From positions 1-49,435 of the forward strand of contig CAZVJA010000013.1 in NCBI GenBank assembly GCA_964626885.1: a stretch of DNA of 49,435 nucleotides. The letters run 5' to 3'. Below the pieces are notes generated by a model. The model had not been told where the DNA came from. It was given only the letters and a program-made list of their open reading frames with translations, and did not search any database. Both the position numbers and the translations under genes were made by a program. Origin of the DNA: CAZVJA01 sp964626885 (GTDB lineage: Bacteria > Planctomycetota > Planctomycetia > Planctomycetales > Planctomycetaceae). Each line of letters starts with the position of its first letter. Within the stretch, counting starts at the first letter, position 1. Below, piece by piece: positions 25,130-33,511 of this stretch.

Positions 25130-26125
25130 ATGAGCAATTCAAAAATCCGCTGGGGGATCCTGAGCACCGCGAAGATCGGCGTCAACAAGGTCATCCCCGG
25201 CATGCAGAACGGAACACATTGCGAGATTGTCGCCATTGCCTCGCGCAGTCTCGACAGTGCAAAGCAGGCAGCGGGAAAGCTCGGCATTCCCCGTGCGTTC
25301 GGCTCGTACGAGGAACTGCTGGCCGACGCTGATGTGCAGGCGATCTACAACCCGCTGCCGAATCATCTGCACGTGCCGTGGTCGATCCGCGCACTCGAAG
25401 CGGGGAAGCATGTCCTCTGCGAAAAGCCGATTGGCCTCTCGGCTGCGGAAGGGCAGCAACTCGTCGATGCCGCGAAGCGACACCCGCGGCTCAAGGTGAT
25501 GGAAGCTTTCATGTACCGCCATCACCCGCAATGGAAGCGGGCCTGTGCAATCGTGGCCGGCGGGGGCGTTGGGGAACTGCGGACGATTCAGTCCTTCTTC
25601 TCTTACTACAACGGAGACCCGGCGAACTACCGCAACAATCCAGCGTTCGGCGGCGGCGGGTTGCTGGACATCGGCTGCTATTCGATTTCTCTCTCTCGAC
25701 TTGTGTTCGGGGCCGAGCCGAAACGGGTCTTCGGCACCGTGGAGTACGATCCCGAATTCAAAACCGACCGGCTGGCGTCGGCCATTCTCGACTTCGGGCG
25801 CGGCACGTCAAGCTTTACCTGCGCGACGAAATTGGCGCCGTATCAGCGGGTGAATATCTTCGGGACGACGGGGCGGGTCGAAATTGAAATCCCGTTCAAC
25901 GCCCCGCCGGACCGCCCGTGCAAAATGTGGCATCAGCATGACGGCAAGACGGAGGAGATTCTGCTTGAGACTTGTGATCAGTACGGCCTCCAGGGGGATC
26001 TCTTTTCGCGGGCGATTATCGACGATACGCCGGTTCCTACGCCGATCGAGGATGCCGTCGCGAATATGAAGGTGATCGAAGGGGTCATCGCCAGCGGCAA
26101 AAGCGGCGGCTGGGTGACGGTTTGA
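25130..26125 (+). CDS. Gfo/Idh/MocA family oxidoreductase
   Basis: A 331-residue NAD(P)-dependent enzyme. The start IRWGILSTAKIGVNKVIPGM is the Rossmann opening, where the usual GxGxxG is replaced by the GILSTA variant, and LEAGKHVLCEKPIGLSAAEGQQLVDAAK contains the EKP motif whose Lys is catalytic. AFMYRHHPQWKRA and GGGGLLDIGCYSIS complete the family pattern, with His and Asp near the substrate. The substrate is probably a sugar or inositol; related proteins with this start are dimeric dihydrodiol dehydrogenase- or xylose dehydrogenase-like. GAAAGG six bases before ATG 25130 fixes the start; 19 extra residues of the longer frame have no support. It may be cotranscribed with amrBA. Confidence 0.9.
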   Translation: MSNSKIRWGILSTAKIGVNKVIPGMQNGTHCEIVAIASRSLDSAKQAAGKLGIPRAFGSYEELLADADVQAIYNPLPNHLHVPWSIRALEAGKHVLCEKPIGLSAAEGQQLVDAAKRHPRLKVMEAFMYRHHPQWKRACAIVAGGGVGELRTIQSFFSYYNGDPANYRNNPAFGGGGLLDIGCYSISLSRLVFGAEPKRVFGTVEYDPEFKTDRLASAILDFGRGTSSFTCATKLAPYQRVNIFGTTGRVEIEIPFNAPPDRPCKMWHQHDGKTEEILLETCDQYGLQGDLFSRAIIDDTPVPTPIEDAVANMKVIEGVIASGKSGGWVTV

Positions 26126-26178
26126 CGCGGGAGGACATACGCACCCTTATCCTTTGTGTCAAAACGGCGATCAAGGGG

Positions 26179-26300
26179 CGGTAGCCGAGGCCCCACGGGC
26201 ATTGCCAGTTTTCTTGCAACCACAGCCACTTTTCGCAGGTACCTTGGGGGAGGGCTTCCGTCCGGCAAAGGGAAGGTCTGTCCCTCGCGGCCGGCTACCG
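26179..26300 (+). other. Candidate structured leader closed by a long-range stem
   Basis: CGGTAGCC-GA-GGCC at 26179-26192 is complementary to GGCC-GGCTACCG at 26289-26300, giving a 12-bp helix with one GA bulge that closes about 95 nt. Further pairing is possible inside (GGGAAGG-type segments near 26270). GAGGTTTTTC follows the stem. It lies in the 272-bp gap upstream of the secreted protein at 26398. I could not match it to a known riboswitch, SRP RNA or other family. Confidence 0.35.
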
Positions 26301-26397
26301 GAGGTTTTTCCGCCGCGGAAGCATCCTTATCGGGTGACTTACATTCGCTGTCAAATCTTGTTTTCTTCCATAGGTTCGTTGGAAAGGTGCGTCTCTT

Positions 26398-27030
26398 ATG
26401 AACGTTCGGAAAGTTGCTGTTTTTGCCTTATTGTCGCTGTTTTCGGTGGTCATCGCCGTACGGGCAGAAGATCTGGAGCAAATTGAATCGGAAACCGCAC
26501 AACGAGTTGCGGAGCATCTGTCGAAGAAATTCCTGGAGGAGACCAAGGAGCCGCAGGTGAAGTTCGAGGTCGACCCGATGAAGGCCGTCGGCCTGCACAG
26601 CGGACATGACGGCATTGTGATGGTGCCGATCAAAGGTCTCAAAGAGGGGGAGATCAATCCGGCGGTCGAGAGCGAAAACGGAGCAGGGCTCTGCTACCTG
26701 TTTTGCTCGCAATGCTTTAACCCCATGGTCGGCGACAAACCGGCCGAGGCCGACAAGCTCCGCAAGCTCAAGTTCACCGACGGCGAAGGGAACGATCGGG
26801 AAGCAACCTGTCTGCTGGTGACTGCGAAGCACGTGGCGGGGGATGAGTGGAAACTGCTGGTGTTCGGTTCCGACAAGAAGCCGCTCATCGAATCGGATTG
26901 GAGCGAATCGGGCGAGAGCAAGGAAGGAGATCTCGCCATGCACGTGAAGGACGCGAAGGACAACAAGGCGAAGCTGGTGTTCACGTTGTATAACAAGTAT
27001 TCGTCGTCGATTCCGATCGCACACAAGTAA
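26398..27030 (+). CDS. Secreted protein of unknown function
   Basis: A 210-residue protein with a signal peptide (VAVFALLSLFSVVIAVRAE). The mature part has a helical N-terminus, an LHSGHDGIVMVPIKGLKEGEI segment that may be a beta domain, cysteines in LCYLFCSQCF (three close together) and one in ATCLL, and a C-terminus ending VFTLYNKYSSSIPIAHK. I do not recognise a named family, but planctomycetes carry similar exported proteins as I recall. AAGG about ten bases before the ATG is a weak ribosome site. It stands alone, behind the structured region at 26179-26300, and ends at a strong terminator. Confidence 0.75.
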   Translation: MNVRKVAVFALLSLFSVVIAVRAEDLEQIESETAQRVAEHLSKKFLEETKEPQVKFEVDPMKAVGLHSGHDGIVMVPIKGLKEGEINPAVESENGAGLCYLFCSQCFNPMVGDKPAEADKLRKLKFTDGEGNDREATCLLVTAKHVAGDEWKLLVFGSDKKPLIESDWSESGESKEGDLAMHVKDAKDNKAKLVFTLYNKYSSSIPIAHK

Positions 27031-27083
27031 GTCGTGCGGGTGAATTGTTTCGCACGCGGCAACGTTGAATGCGGGTCAACGCG

Positions 27084-27112
27084 GCCCACGGACATCCGTC
27101 CGTGGGCTTTTT
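27084..27112 (+). terminator. Intrinsic terminator after the secreted protein gene
   Basis: GCCCACGGAC, loop ATCC, GTCCGTGGGC make a 10-bp perfect stem followed by TTTTTC. It begins 54 bp after the stop codon and lies before the convergent radical SAM gene. Confidence 0.92.
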
Positions 27113-27153
27113 CATTTTGCGGAACTTTCCAGGATATTTGCGCGTGCGTCCGA

Positions 27154-28689
27154 TTATCCGGCACGATCAACGCGAGCGTGCCGCGCCTGCCGTCGCGGTG
27201 TGTCCGCAAGAATGCGTCGTCGTTCGGCGGGTGGTTCTAAATCAAAACTGTGCAGGAAGCCGGGGCGATCGGACCGTCCCCCGCGCTGATAATCTCGCCA
27301 AAGCGTTCTTGCGACCAGCTCTGCATCGAGCAGTCGGACATCCACAAGGAACTCGAACAGACGCTCCGCCAGGCGCACCAGCGGAATGGAATGCGTTTTT
27401 TCCTCCCGATCGTAAAGGCGATCGGCGAATCGCAGGAACCATGCGAAGGGAGATTCGTCTCCCCAGATGAGCGGCGTGCTCTCCACAAAGTTCCCGCTGT
27501 TGGCCACCAGATCCCAGTAGCGGGCGAACCGCCGCAGTCGGCTCATTGTCTCGAAATCGATGAGCGACGTTGCGAGAATTTCGTACGGCGCATGCGGACT
27601 GTAGCGCATCTGGAAAGCTTCGTCGTGCCGCACAATCGGCGTGCCGCGCAGACGCTTGAGCATTCCCACTTGAATCTCCTGCGGTCCGAGCGTCACCAGC
27701 TGGTCGAAGCCCGCTCCGAAGCTCTCGATCGATTCTCCCGGCAGGCCGACGATGAGGTCGGCATGAACGTGCACGCCGGTCTGTTCGCGCAGAAACATGA
27801 GGTTCTCGGCCGCTTTGGCATTGTCTTGCCGGCGGCTGATGAGTTCCGCGACTTGATCGTTGAACGTCTGGATTCCGACCTCGAACTGCAACGCGGCGGG
27901 GGGAAACCGCGCGATCAGATCCTTCAGCGAATCGGGGAGCCGATCGGGAATCATCTCGAAGTGCAGGAACATTCCGGGCTCGAAGCGTTCGAGAAAGAAT
28001 TGCAGAATCGCCGCACTGGTTTTCAAATTGAGGTTGAATGTCCGGTCGACGAACTTGAACTGCCGCGTTCCCCGGTTGAGCAGTGACTGCATCGCCGCCA
28101 GGAATTGATCCAGTGGAAACTGCCGCACGGGAATATCAAGCGCTGACAGGCAGAACTCGCAGGTGAAGGGGCAGCCGCGCGATGCCTCAACGTAGATGAC
28201 CCGATGGGCCACATCCTCGGCCGTGTACTCGTCGTAGGGGAGGGCCACCGATTCGAGCGGCGGGACGTCGGCTGCAACGATCTTTTTCGCGGGGGGATTC
28301 CCGTCCAGAACGTCTGTGCAGACGCGCGGGAAGACGAGATCCGCTTCGCCGGGGATGACGTAGTCCGCAAGTCGAGCAATTTCCTGCGATTCGATCTCGT
28401 AACTGGCTTCCGGTCCGCCGACAATGACCGTCACGTCGGGACGAACACGTTTGAGATCCGCGACGAGCCGCGTCGAAAGGTCGATGTTCCAGATGTAGAC
28501 ACCCAGGCCAACGATTTGCGGCCCGCGTGCGAGGATTTTGTCGAGCACGTCGACCGCATGATCGTTGAGGGAGAATTCCGCGATTTCGGTCTTCGGACGC
28601 AGATCTCCCATGTTCGCCAGCAGGCAGCGGAGCCCGAACGCGGAATGGGCATAGCGGGCGTTGAAGGTCGCGAGCAGAATATCGGGCAT
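27154..28689 (-). CDS. B12-binding-domain radical SAM protein (DUF4080-like C-terminus)
   Basis: A 511-residue protein in three parts. Residues 1-130 are a Rossmann-like cobalamin-binding domain (ILLATFNARYAHSAFGLRCL, GLGVYIWN, VIVGGPEASYE); the classical DxHxxG motif is not seen, as is usual for this class. Residues 165-380 are a radical SAM core with CPFTCEFC (C173, C177, C180) and FKFVDRTFNLN, DLIVGLPGES. The remaining 130 residues resemble the DUF4080 tail. Related enzymes are B12-dependent methylases or C-C bond formers, with substrates mostly unknown. The gene depends on B12 supply, which links it conceptually to the riboswitch operon at 15.6 kb. Confidence 0.9.
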   Translation of the reverse strand: MPDILLATFNARYAHSAFGLRCLLANMGDLRPKTEIAEFSLNDHAVDVLDKILARGPQIVGLGVYIWNIDLSTRLVADLKRVRPDVTVIVGGPEASYEIESQEIARLADYVIPGEADLVFPRVCTDVLDGNPPAKKIVAADVPPLESVALPYDEYTAEDVAHRVIYVEASRGCPFTCEFCLSALDIPVRQFPLDQFLAAMQSLLNRGTRQFKFVDRTFNLNLKTSAAILQFFLERFEPGMFLHFEMIPDRLPDSLKDLIARFPPAALQFEVGIQTFNDQVAELISRRQDNAKAAENLMFLREQTGVHVHADLIVGLPGESIESFGAGFDQLVTLGPQEIQVGMLKRLRGTPIVRHDEAFQMRYSPHAPYEILATSLIDFETMSRLRRFARYWDLVANSGNFVESTPLIWGDESPFAWFLRFADRLYDREEKTHSIPLVRLAERLFEFLVDVRLLDAELVARTLWRDYQRGGRSDRPGFLHSFDLEPPAERRRILADTPRRQARHARVDRAG

Positions 28690-28728
28690 AGGGGTCGAGT
28701 CTATCAGCGGGCGGTCGTCGCGTCCCTG

Positions 28729-29118
28729 CTATTCGACCTTGCCCAGCGCCTTCAGCGCGATTTTGCGGGTATCGAAATTCATCCACATCTGGTCGAGCTT
28801 CATGATCTGCAGGACGTCGAGCATTTCCGGAGACGCGTCACAAATTGCGGTGTGGCCTCCCGCCTCCTGCACTTTCGAGGCCATGGTATGCATCGCCCCG
28901 ATGATGATTGAACCGAAGTAGTTGTTGCTTCCCAGGTCGATCAACAGGTGCACCGGCCCGAGATGATTGAGGATCTCGAGCACGGTATTGAGTTCCGTCG
29001 CGACGTCGGAATCGCGAAATCCGACGGCATCTCCCATGGGCTGCACGATCAGTATGTTTCCCTGCTGCTCAAGGGAGAAGACCTTGTGGAACTTGGCTCT
29101 TTCGAGAATAGCCGACAA
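28729..29118 (-). CDS. STAS-domain protein (anti-sigma factor antagonist-like)
   Basis: About 129 residues from the TTG at 29118, which has GGGAGG seven bases upstream; the TTG at 29136 lacks a site. The pattern FSLEQQGNILIVQPMGD, HLLIDLGSNNYFGSIIIGAMHTMA and DVLQIMKLDQMWMNFDTRKIALKAL is that of a STAS domain, with Ser in YFGS at the position that is phosphorylated in SpoIIAA. Such proteins bind anti-sigma kinases or other regulators. No kinase or sigma gene is adjacent. Next to its 5' end lies the assembly gap, so its upstream region is partly unknown. Confidence 0.78.
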   Translation of the reverse strand: MSAILERAKFHKVFSLEQQGNILIVQPMGDAVGFRDSDVATELNTVLEILNHLGPVHLLIDLGSNNYFGSIIIGAMHTMASKVQEAGGHTAICDASPEMLDVLQIMKLDQMWMNFDTRKIALKALGKVE

Positions 29119-29197
29119 CGCACACCTCCCACCCAAGATCAGTTGAATCGGATGCCGATTCCTCCGCTTGTAACTTCTTTGTTTTAACAGGGCGGAA

Positions 29198-29407
29198 TCG
29201 TTCCGTCACGCAAGATTTTCTTCCCCGATACGATTCCACAGTACGATTCCACNNNNNNNNNNNNNNNNNNNNNNNNNNNNNNNNNNNNNNNNNNNNNNNN
29301 NNNNNNNNNNNNNNNNNNNNNNNNNNNNNNNNNNNNNNNNNNNNNNNNNNNNTCGTTCCGTCACGCAAGATTTTCTTCCCCGATACGATTCCACAGTACG
29401 ATTCCAC
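29198..29407. other. Scaffold gap (100 N) with identical 55-bp flanks
   Basis: Bases 29253-29352 are N. The 55 bases before it (29198-29252) and the 55 after it (29353-29407) are identical, from TCGTTCCGTCACG to GTACGATTCCAC. Within each, TACGATTCCAC occurs twice, and CGGAATCGTTCCG at the left edge is a palindrome. Exactly identical 55-bp contig ends are what a de Bruijn assembler with k=55 leaves, so the gap is probably a contig join with an unknown, maybe zero or tandem-repeated, sequence. Confidence 0.9.
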
Positions 29408-29546
29408 GCTGAGTTTGCAAGCGGAGTGACAGGCAGAAGACGGGGCAATCTTAGGCACGGCCTTTGCTTCATCACTTGAAACCCGTTTATACTCGGGACT
29501 GCGAAAAATCCTGCGAGTATCGTCCAAAAGATATTGGAGCGAACCG

Positions 29547-30893
29547 ATGTCACGACCCGGCTTTTCGCGAAGACGTTTTCTGGCTGCCGCCGGCGGGTTG
29601 ATCGCGGCGGCACCTGCTGCCCGCCTTGCCCGGTCCGCCGAGCCGCCGCTGGTGACCAGCCCGCGCGCGACCTCCGGCGACAGTCGTTTCGAACCCCGTT
29701 GGGACGAGCAGCTCACCATCACCGTCGGCCCGGAAAAGGCCGACATCATGGGGCTGAATGATAAGGCGATTCAGGGGGCCATCGATACCGTTACACGGTT
29801 CGGCGGCGGGACGGTGAAGATCCTGCCGGGAACCTACACGCTCCGCGCAGCTCTCTGGCTCAGCTCGAACGTTCGGCTGCTCGGCAGCGGCGCGGAGACG
29901 ATTCTCACCAAGCCGGCTTCCGTCACCGCGAAAATCTCGGAAGACTCCGACTGGTACGACCAGGAGATTACCGTCGCCGACGCAAAAGGTTTCCAGGTTG
30001 GCGACAGTGTCGCCCTGCAGACCAAAGATCCGCACAACGGCGGGCAGGACGTGTTGAAGCGGGTGCTCGTAGCCCGTTCCGGCAATCGCTTCAAGCTCGA
30101 TAAGCCGCTCCGCGAGAATTTCTGGATCTCCGGCGCGCCGACGCTCTCGACCCTCTACCCGCTCGTCACCAGCGAATACACGTCGGACGTGGTGATCGAG
30201 AACCTCGCCCTCGACGGCAACCGCGCGAACAACGTCAACTTCAACGGCAACTACGGCGGCTGCATCTTCCTGCAGGACTGCAACCGCTACACGATTCGCG
30301 ATGTCACCGCCCGCAACTACAACGGCGACGGCATCAGTTGGCAGATCTGCCATGATGTGGTGGTCGAGAATTGTCACAGCCACGACAACGCCGACCTCGG
30401 CCTGCATCCCGGTTCCGGATCGCAGCGGCCAGTGATGCGCGGCAACAAACTAGAGCGCAACGGCATCGGCATCTTCTTCTGCTGGGGGATCAAGTACGGG
30501 CTGGCGGAGAAGAACAAGATCGACGGCAGCCTGAACTACGGCGTCTCGATCGGCCACAACGACACCGATAATTTCGTCGTCGATAACGATATCACCAACA
30601 GCGGTGTCAGCGGCGTGCTCTTCCGCGACGAGAACCGGGGCAAGGACTTCTGGCCGAACCGCAACCGCATCGAAAACAATCGCATCATCGACAGCGGTCC
30701 GGAAAATGGCGTTGCGGTCGATATCTACGGCAAAACCCACGACGTGACCATCGCCAAGAACGATATCCGCGAGACGCGCGGCGCGATGAAACGGACCGCC
30801 ATCCGCATCGCGGCGGATGCGAAGAACATCACCCTCGCTGACAACCGGATCGCGGGATTTTCCGTGGAGGTGGCGGATAACCGGACCGTATGA
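29547..30893 (+). CDS. Tat-exported right-handed beta-helix protein
   Basis: A 448-residue protein with a twin-arginine signal (FSRRRFLAAAGGLIAAAPAAR, about residues 5-25). The body opens with an NDKAIQGAIDTVTRFGGGTVKILPGTYTL motif typical of pectate-lyase/polygalacturonase-superfamily beta-helix proteins. Repeated strands such as VIENLALDGNRANN, YTIRDVTARNYNGDGISW, VVENCHSHDN, and DVTIAKNDIRETRGAM have the parallel beta-helix period of about 22-25 residues, including conserved Asn ladders. It may be a polysaccharide lyase or hydrolase; no specific catalytic triad is assignable. GGAGC seven bases before ATG fixes the start. The next gene overlaps its stop by four bases (ATGA). Confidence 0.85.
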   Translation: MSRPGFSRRRFLAAAGGLIAAAPAARLARSAEPPLVTSPRATSGDSRFEPRWDEQLTITVGPEKADIMGLNDKAIQGAIDTVTRFGGGTVKILPGTYTLRAALWLSSNVRLLGSGAETILTKPASVTAKISEDSDWYDQEITVADAKGFQVGDSVALQTKDPHNGGQDVLKRVLVARSGNRFKLDKPLRENFWISGAPTLSTLYPLVTSEYTSDVVIENLALDGNRANNVNFNGNYGGCIFLQDCNRYTIRDVTARNYNGDGISWQICHDVVVENCHSHDNADLGLHPGSGSQRPVMRGNKLERNGIGIFFCWGIKYGLAEKNKIDGSLNYGVSIGHNDTDNFVVDNDITNSGVSGVLFRDENRGKDFWPNRNRIENNRIIDSGPENGVAVDIYGKTHDVTIAKNDIRETRGAMKRTAIRIAADAKNITLADNRIAGFSVEVADNRTV

Positions 30894-31111
30894 ATTCGAA
30901 AAAGAAGAATCGTCGATACCTGGACTACGATCTCACGCAAGATGAATACCAATGCATGATGGCGAACTACGGACGATGCAGTAATTGTCGCTGTCGTGCA
31001 TTTTCGGCGGATGTGCGCGCGTTCGAGTTGGACGGGGAAATTTATTTCGAGAGCGTCTGCCCGGGATGTGGCAAGATTCGCGCGATCCGCTACGACAGCA
31101 TTATCGATTAA
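30890..31111 (+). CDS. Small zinc-ribbon-like protein, overlaps the beta-helix gene
   Basis: A 73-residue protein. Its ATG lies within the ATGA that also holds the stop of the beta-helix gene, so the two are translationally coupled. Cysteines are in CSNCRC and CPGCG, giving CxxC pairs about 30 residues apart with acidic/aromatic filler, as in a zinc ribbon. Basic N-terminus (NSKKKNRRYLDYDLTQDEY). No family is recognised. Position suggests a function with or regulated like the exported beta-helix protein, although it has no signal peptide. Confidence 0.72.
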   Translation: MNSKKKNRRYLDYDLTQDEYQCMMANYGRCSNCRCRAFSADVRAFELDGEIYFESVCPGCGKIRAIRYDSIID

Positions 31112-31222
31112 TAGTACGGGCCGAAGTCGTGTGGCACGTCCCTAAGTCTTCGCAAATCGCGTGGCATGAGATAGAAGAACGTCAGGGACCGTGTCTGTGG
31201 TCGCTGAATAAGGGGGAGTTCC

Positions 31223-32017
31223 ATGCACGGTATCCCAGCATATGACGGCGACCGGCGTATTGATTGGGGAAAAACGTCGGAGGACTATTCCCTCCACCGT
31301 CCTGGTCCGCCTCCGAGTTTCTTCACCATGCTGAAGGCGTTGGGAATCGGGATCGAAGGTCAACGCATTCTCGATCTGGGAACCGGGACCGGCGTGCTGG
31401 CGCGCCAGTTCGCGCGACAGGGTTCGGCAGTGCAGGGGATCGATATCTCCGCCGAACAGATTGCGATGGCGAAACGACTCGCCTGTGAGGAAGGACTGTC
31501 GGCTGAGTTTTCGGTGCATCCCTCCGAGACGTTGCCGTGGACCGAGCCGACGTTTGACGTCGTGACGGCCAACCAATGTTGGCTGTACTTCGACAAGGAA
31601 AAAGTGATTCAAGAGCTCCGCCGCGTGTTGCGGCCCGGGGGAGTTTTGGTGACTTCGCACTTCTCGTGGCTTCCGCGCTGCGACGAGATTGCCCGCGGCA
31701 GCGAGCAGCTGGTGCTGAAGTTCAATCCCGCGTGGAGCGCCGCCGACTGGTCGGGCGCGATTCCGACCAGCCCCAAATGGGCGGAAGCGGATTTCGATGT
31801 GAAGGCCATGTTCTTTTACGACGAGCCGATTCCGTTTACCCGCGAAGGCTGGTGCGGACGCATCCGCGCTTGCCGCGGCGTCGGCGCGACGCTGTCAACA
31901 AGTGAGGTGGAAGCCTTCGATGCCGCTCACCGTGAACTGATCAGCCGGATTGCTCCGGAAGCATTCACGGTCCTGCATCGGCTCGACGCGCACGTGTTCG
32001 CGTTCAAAAAACGTTGA
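31223..32017 (+). CDS. Class I SAM-dependent methyltransferase
   Basis: A 264-residue enzyme. ILDLGTGTGVLARQFARQGSAVQGIDIS (about 49-76) is motif I with the SAM-binding GxGxG, EQIAMAKRLACEEGLSAEFSV is motif II, and FDVVTANQCWLYFDKEKVIQELRRVLRPGGVLVTSHF covers motifs III and IV-like Pro-Gly turn. The start carries the YDGDRRIDWGKTSEDYSLHRPGPP region seen in ubiquinone/menaquinone-type methyltransferase relatives. The substrate is unknown; a small molecule is likely. GGGGAG four bases before the ATG fixes the start. No obvious partner genes sit next to it. Confidence 0.9.
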   Translation: MHGIPAYDGDRRIDWGKTSEDYSLHRPGPPPSFFTMLKALGIGIEGQRILDLGTGTGVLARQFARQGSAVQGIDISAEQIAMAKRLACEEGLSAEFSVHPSETLPWTEPTFDVVTANQCWLYFDKEKVIQELRRVLRPGGVLVTSHFSWLPRCDEIARGSEQLVLKFNPAWSAADWSGAIPTSPKWAEADFDVKAMFFYDEPIPFTREGWCGRIRACRGVGATLSTSEVEAFDAAHRELISRIAPEAFTVLHRLDAHVFAFKKR

Positions 32018-32204
32018 GGATTGCACGTGCTTCGCGTGCCGAAGCCGCGTCGTCAGGCGGAACAGGCTCCGCAGCACAACGCAACATCGATTGAAACCTG
32101 TGATGATCCGGCCTAAATTCGAAAACAGTGTCATGTGGAAAATCGCTCGGCGGGAGACAGATGCCAGGCAGCGAAATCGGGATTTCAACACCGGATTTTC
32201 ATCG

Positions 32205-33473
32205 ATGAAGCTGACGAGATTTGCATTGTTTACGGCGATGGTTCTCAACGCTGCGGGTCTGGCATCCGCCGATGACGACTGGTCTCAGTTTCGCGGACCG
32301 GGGGGCGATGGACATTCGCGCGCGACAAGCCTGCCGCTCACCTGGAGCGAGAAAGAGAACATCGTTTGGAAGACCCCCATTCACGATCGCGGATGGTCCT
32401 CTCCCGTCCTATGGGGCCATCAGATCTGGATGACAACTTCCACTGTTGACGGCCACAAACTTTTTGCTGTAGGGGTCGATCGGGAAACGGGAAAGATCCT
32501 CCACGATATTCATGTCTTTGACGTCGAAAAGCCGCAGCCGATTGCCGCGGAGAATACCTATGCCTCCCCGACGCCGGTAATTGAGGCGGGGCACGTCTAT
32601 GTGCACTATGGAACCTACGGCACCGCTTGCATCGATACCGCCACGGGTCATATTCTCTGGACGCGGCGCGATCTCAATTGCGACCACGAGTCCGGGGCAG
32701 GGCCGAGCAGTTCGCCGTTCCTCGTGGGAGATTTGTTGGTCGTGAACGTCGACGGGCGTGACGTGCAGTATGTGATCGCGCTCGACAAAACGAGCGGCAA
32801 CACCGTTTGGAAAACGAATCGCTCCGTCGATTACAACACGGTCGCGGTGCATCAGCGCAAGGCCTTCACCATGCCGCTGCTGGTTCCGCGCAACGGAGGA
32901 CAACAGTTGGTAAGCCCCGGTGCGCAGGCGATTTATTCCTACGATCCTTTGACGGGGGATGAGCTTTGGAAGGTCCGGCATCATGGCTGGTCGATTGCCC
33001 CTCGGCCGGTTTATGGACATGGGCTTGTCTTCGTGGTTGTCGACCATGATCACCCCGAACTGTGGGCCGTAAGTCCGGATGGAAGGGGCGACGTGACGGA
33101 GAGCCATGTCGCGTGGAAAGAAACCCGCGCGATGCCGGCTCGCTCATCGCCGTTGCTGGTGGACGAGTTGCTGTACGTGGTCAACCGTCAGGGAATTGTC
33201 TCCTGTTTGGAGGCGAAAACAGGTCAATTGGTCTGGAAGGATCGCCTGGAGGGAAAGTATTCCGCATCCCCACTCTTCGCTGACGGCCGCATCTATGTCG
33301 TGAATGAGATTTCGGCCACCACGGTCATCAAGCCGGGCCGGAAGTTCGAGATCCTGGCAGTCAACCGGCTGGACGACGAGCAGCTGATGGCCAGCCCCGC
33401 GGTTGCCGGCGATGCACTCTTCCTCCGAACCGAAAAGCATCTTTACCACATCGAGAATTCCGCGTCGAAGTGA
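32205..33473 (+). CDS. Secreted PQQ-like beta-propeller protein
   Basis: A 422-residue protein with a signal peptide (FALFTAMVLNAAGLASAD). The mature opening DDDWSQFRGPGGDGHS is the planctomycete PQQ-like propeller hallmark. Repeats with Trp-containing strands such as NIVWKTPIHDRGWSSPV, GHILWTRRDL, GNTVWKTNRSVD, GDELWKVRHHGWSI and GQLVWKDRLEGKYSAS number at least six. The family resembles PQQ dehydrogenases and BamB in fold, but no quinone-binding or redox residues are evident, so binding or scaffolding at the envelope is the safest call. ATG 32205 is chosen because the longer frame from 31950 overlaps the methyltransferase. Confidence 0.88.
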   Translation: MKLTRFALFTAMVLNAAGLASADDDWSQFRGPGGDGHSRATSLPLTWSEKENIVWKTPIHDRGWSSPVLWGHQIWMTTSTVDGHKLFAVGVDRETGKILHDIHVFDVEKPQPIAAENTYASPTPVIEAGHVYVHYGTYGTACIDTATGHILWTRRDLNCDHESGAGPSSSPFLVGDLLVVNVDGRDVQYVIALDKTSGNTVWKTNRSVDYNTVAVHQRKAFTMPLLVPRNGGQQLVSPGAQAIYSYDPLTGDELWKVRHHGWSIAPRPVYGHGLVFVVVDHDHPELWAVSPDGRGDVTESHVAWKETRAMPARSSPLLVDELLYVVNRQGIVSCLEAKTGQLVWKDRLEGKYSASPLFADGRIYVVNEISATTVIKPGRKFEILAVNRLDDEQLMASPAVAGDALFLRTEKHLYHIENSASK

Positions 33474-33511
33474 ATGCCCTCAGGGGGGATGTCGCGGGAA
33501 TGGCATAACCA

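Noticed and set aside
26179..26300. SRP RNA or a c-di-GMP riboswitch
   Set aside because: The conserved SRP GGAAG/AGCA loop and the c-di-GMP core motifs are absent.
29069..29749. Open frame crossing the N-run
   Set aside because: It is read through unknown bases and overlaps the true STAS and beta-helix genes; no evidence supports it.
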